Positions 62,059 through 64,000 of a stretch of DNA of 64,000 nucleotides are shown here, piece by piece. The notes beneath the pieces are model-generated. The model was not told the origin of the DNA, did not search any database, and was given only the letters and a program-made list of their open reading frames with translations. Within the stretch, counting starts at the first letter, position 1; the number at the start of each line of letters is the position of its first letter. Made by a program: the position numbers and the translations under genes. The DNA is from Ignavibacteria bacterium (lineage in GTDB: Bacteria; Bacteroidota; Ignavibacteria; Tepidaquicellales; Tepidaquicellaceae). Where the stretch lies: assembly GCA_036262055.1 (NCBI GenBank), contig DATAJP010000004.1:80575-144574 (forward strand), read 5' to 3'.

Positions 62059-63126
62059 ATGAAAAAATTTATACTTCCTTATATTATATTATTATTAAAT
62101 ATCAATTTAATGCAAGCTCAGACAAATCTGAAAGCAGGGTTTATATACCTTAACAAGCTTACACCATTTAATACATGGACATATGAACACGAACTTTCTC
62201 GTATTGCACTGCTCGAATCAGGGCTCGTTAATGATGCGCTTTATGTCGAAGTTATGGAAACTGCCGACAGCGTAACAGTAATAAATTCAATAGATAGTTT
62301 ACTGAAACAGGGATGTAATTTGATTTTTACAACCAGTTTTAATTTTATGGGACCGACTTATGCGATGGCTCTTGCAAATCCTGATAAATATTTTATGAAC
62401 TGCTCGGGATATATGACTGCTCCGAATATGGGAACATACATGGGTAGAATGTATGAGTCCGAATATCTTCTTGGTATGATGTCAGCAATGGTTTCTAAAA
62501 ACGGAAAGATTGGTTATGTTTCACCTGTAAAAATTCCCGAAGTGTATCGCGGTTTGAACGCCTTCACAATCGGAGCGCAAAAAGTAAAACCGGATATTCA
62601 GGTTATCACAAAATTTGTCGGCAGCTGGAATAATTCCGATGCCGAAAGAAAAACAACTCTTGAGATAATCACAAACGGAGCTGATGTTATTGCGCATCAG
62701 ATGGATAGCCCCGTTCCCTGTCAGGTTGGTGCTGAAATGAACATTCCTGTTTTCGGATACAATTCAGATTCTAAAGAGTTTGCTCCGGACAATATTGTAT
62801 CAAGTGCAATTTGGAATTGGGATGTATTTACAATTTATGCCGCCAACCAAATACTAAAGGGGAATTCTATTAATCAGCAGCTTTTCTGGGGATTTGATAA
62901 AGGAGGAGTTGATGTAACAAAAGTTTATAATTATGCAGACAGAATCGATTGGGATTTTATAGCAATGCAGAAATCTTTAATTGATGAACAACCCTATAAG
63001 TTATTTTACGGAGAAATATATGATTCAAACGGAAATCTTGTCAACCAGGCAGGACACTCTTTAAACGACACTCAGCTATTAAATATGAATTATTTTGTAA
63101 AAGGAATAACCGAACTGACGGATTAA
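62059..63126 (+). CDS. BMP-family (PnrA-like) solute-binding protein
   Basis: A 355-residue periplasmic binding protein. Signal peptide 1-21 (MKKFILPYIILLLNINLMQAQ) without lipobox. The body matches basic membrane protein/PnrA-type nucleoside-binding proteins: AGFIYLNKLTPFNTWTYEHELSR, FTTSFNFMGPTYAMALANPDKYFMNCSGYMTAPNMGTYMGRMYESEYLLGMM, GKIGYVSPVKIPEVYRGLNAFTIGAQKVKPD. The family feeds nucleosides or related compounds to an ABC importer; no ATPase or permease is visible. It lies divergent from the efflux operon and is followed by a bidirectional terminator facing a tRNA gene. Confidence 0.88.
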   Translation: MKKFILPYIILLLNINLMQAQTNLKAGFIYLNKLTPFNTWTYEHELSRIALLESGLVNDALYVEVMETADSVTVINSIDSLLKQGCNLIFTTSFNFMGPTYAMALANPDKYFMNCSGYMTAPNMGTYMGRMYESEYLLGMMSAMVSKNGKIGYVSPVKIPEVYRGLNAFTIGAQKVKPDIQVITKFVGSWNNSDAERKTTLEIITNGADVIAHQMDSPVPCQVGAEMNIPVFGYNSDSKEFAPDNIVSSAIWNWDVFTIYAANQILKGNSINQQLFWGFDKGGVDVTKVYNYADRIDWDFIAMQKSLIDEQPYKLFYGEIYDSNGNLVNQAGHSLNDTQLLNMNYFVKGITELTD

Positions 63127-63185
63127 TTAGATGTCGCAATAAAGTGAACCATCATATAGGTATTTTGGCTCATATGATATGAAAC

Positions 63186-63212
63186 AAAAAAGCCGCAAAA
63201 AGCGGCTTTTTT
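63186..63212. terminator. Bidirectional terminator between the BMP gene and tRNA-Met
   Basis: A perfectly symmetric stem, AAAAAAGCCGC and GCGGCTTTTTT around AAAAA, so it can end transcription from both sides. Confidence 0.92.
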
Positions 63213-63216
63213 GTTG

Positions 63217-63290
63217 TACCGGAGGAGGGACTTGAACCCCCGACCTACGGATTATGATTCCGACGCTCTAACCAGCTGAGCTACTCCGGC
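63217..63290 (-). tRNA. tRNA-Met (anticodon CAT)
   Basis: A 74-nt cloverleaf. Acceptor arm GCCGGAG/CTCCGGT with a G1-U72 wobble, D arm GCTC..GAGC, anticodon loop ATCATAA giving CAT, T arm GGGGG..CCCTC with the TTCAAGT loop, and discriminator A. CCA is not encoded. The regular G1 pairing argues against an initiator tRNA. A lysidine-modified tRNA-Ile2 is possible but the loop and stem look like elongator Met. There is a T27-T43 mismatch. Confidence 0.92.
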
Positions 63291-63403
63291 AGAAATGATT
63301 AACCTAATGAAAAAACAATAATAATAAACTTAAATCTTTATCAATCTTGAACAAATTATTTTAATTAAGTTTTAATTTTATTAATTCTTATAATATACAG
63401 ATT

Positions 63404-63466
63404 ATGAAAATTAGAATAAATCTATTAATTTCTTTTCTTTCTATTTCTTGTTCCGCTTTTAAATAA
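63404..63466 (+). other. Short frame resembling a lipoprotein signal peptide
   Basis: Twenty codons read MKIRINLLISFLSISCSAFK and then stop. The sequence looks like a lipoprotein signal with lipobox SISC, but no mature protein follows in any frame that I can support. A TATAAT-like box is about 16 bases upstream. It may be a broken gene, a tiny lipopeptide, or chance; 63292-63570 otherwise shows nothing. Confidence 0.25.
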
Positions 63467-63570
63467 AGTGCCAAGTTTAAATTTGATTCTCTTACAACAT
63501 CTAAATTTTTTACTTTTTTTATGGCACTCGTATTCATAAGCTCTTTTTTTATACTGAACGGAGTTTTTAT

Positions 63571-63999
63571 TTAAAAACTTTTCGACAATCCTGCAGTTAC
63601 AATAAATTCATCTTTGTTTCCGTATCTGAATAACTCTTCTCTGTAAAAACTTTGTTCGGCGGTCAGGAAAAAATCACCTAAAAGCCACACTGGTACACCT
63701 GAAGTAAATGACAGAGTCATTTTTTTGTTTCTTCCTGTTTCTTTTGTGAAATTGAATCCAAGAGAATTTGTCCAGATATCAAACAAGGTATAGCTCGCCG
63801 ATAAATCAAAACCTGTTATGTTTGATTTATCATTTGCGGCATTTTTTGCGTTATATGAGACGGAAGCTGAAAGCGACAATCCCGGAATTTTCTTAAAGAA
63901 AATATCTTCCCTTATGGTGAAATCGACCAAAGAATAATGAGTTGAGTCCATCGGTCTGTTGTCTTTGCTGTTTGTAGAAGTTACCATAAGCATCGTATT
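63571..63999 (-). CDS. Outer-membrane beta-barrel protein, C-terminal end (5' truncated by window)
   Basis: The frame is open from the right window edge; 142 codons of the C-terminus are visible. The pattern is alternating strands with turns (YSLVDFTIREDIFFKKIPGLSLSASVSYNAKN, FDLSASYTLFDIWTNSLGFNFTKET, MTLSFTSGVPVWLLGDFFLTAEQSFYREELF), typical of an outer-membrane barrel. The last residues DEFIVTAGLSKSF end in Phe, matching a BAM insertion signal. The identity of the full protein cannot be inferred; there is no T9SS domain. Confidence 0.65.
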   Translation of the reverse strand, partial: NTMLMVTSTNSKDNRPMDSTHYSLVDFTIREDIFFKKIPGLSLSASVSYNAKNAANDKSNITGFDLSASYTLFDIWTNSLGFNFTKETGRNKKMTLSFTSGVPVWLLGDFFLTAEQSFYREELFRYGNKDEFIVTAGLSKSF

Positions 64000-64000
64000 G

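Overview
The window looks like a chromosomal segment from an AT-rich, two-membrane bacterium of the Bacteroidota/Chlorobiota/Ignavibacteriota branch, most likely Ignavibacteria-like. Five secreted proteins end in a type IX secretion (T9SS) sorting domain with the NYPNPFNP signature, and there are DUF5686, DUF4783 and SbsA-type Ig-like envelope proteins. There is also ADP-heptose (LPS core) synthesis, Omp85 and TamB proteins, an RND efflux pump with a TolC channel, and at least one promoter resembling the Bacteroidota TTTG/TAnnTTTG consensus. Genus or species cannot be fixed from the window.

Layout. 1-1.7 kb: end of a 2-oxoacid dehydrogenase E2-like gene and a NarX-type histidine kinase with a small unknown gene. 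1.9-11.3 kb: secreted YCF48-repeat protein, tandem Usp, DNA polymerase I, Nudix hydrolase, HldD, and a T9SS-exported arginine-deiminase-family enzyme. 11.4-20.3 kb: a toxin-antitoxin pair fused by overlap to the heptose kinase gene, then the heptose adenylyltransferase, TamB and RNase R. 20.3-25.8 kb (minus): Xaa-Pro aminopeptidase, PurF, a PHP protein and three small membrane proteins (DUF2752, unknown, DUF2085). 26-35 kb (plus): HPF-HprK, a peptide ABC importer without ATPases, DUF2795, an Omp85 protein and DNA polymerase III delta'. 35-44 kb (minus): RsmG, DUF5686, DUF4783, a very large NtrY-like histidine kinase and an Ig-like lipoprotein. 44-49 kb: GNAT, a divergent membrane pyrophosphatase, Pth and L25. 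49.5-55.3 kb (minus): three related T9SS cargo proteins. 55.4-61.8 kb (minus): TetR-TolC-adaptor-RND efflux operon with a paired palindromic operator upstream. 62-64 kb: BMP-family binding protein, tRNA-Met and the 3' end of an outer-membrane beta-barrel gene.

How the genes fit together. Much of the window builds, exports across or senses the outer envelope: HldD/HldE for LPS core, TamB and Omp85 for outer-membrane assembly, T9SS cargo for the surface, the RND pump for efflux, and the 35-44 kb operon joining envelope lipoproteins to a sensor kinase. The rest is housekeeping (PolA, HolB, RNase R, PurF, RsmG, Pth, L25, HPF).

Non-coding structure is rich. There are six copies of a CATTCCCG...CGGGAAT palindrome, two copies of an AGACGCAA/TTGCGTCT palindrome, and four intergenic arrays of degenerate 7- or 8-bp tandem units. 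I see no insertion sequence, transposase, prophage or CRISPR array. No complete, clearly new system is evident. The strongest candidates for follow-up are the tandem T9SS cargo family, the GGAAAC-N16-GTTTCC operators, the Cys-rich small membrane protein cluster and the divergent pyrophosphatase.
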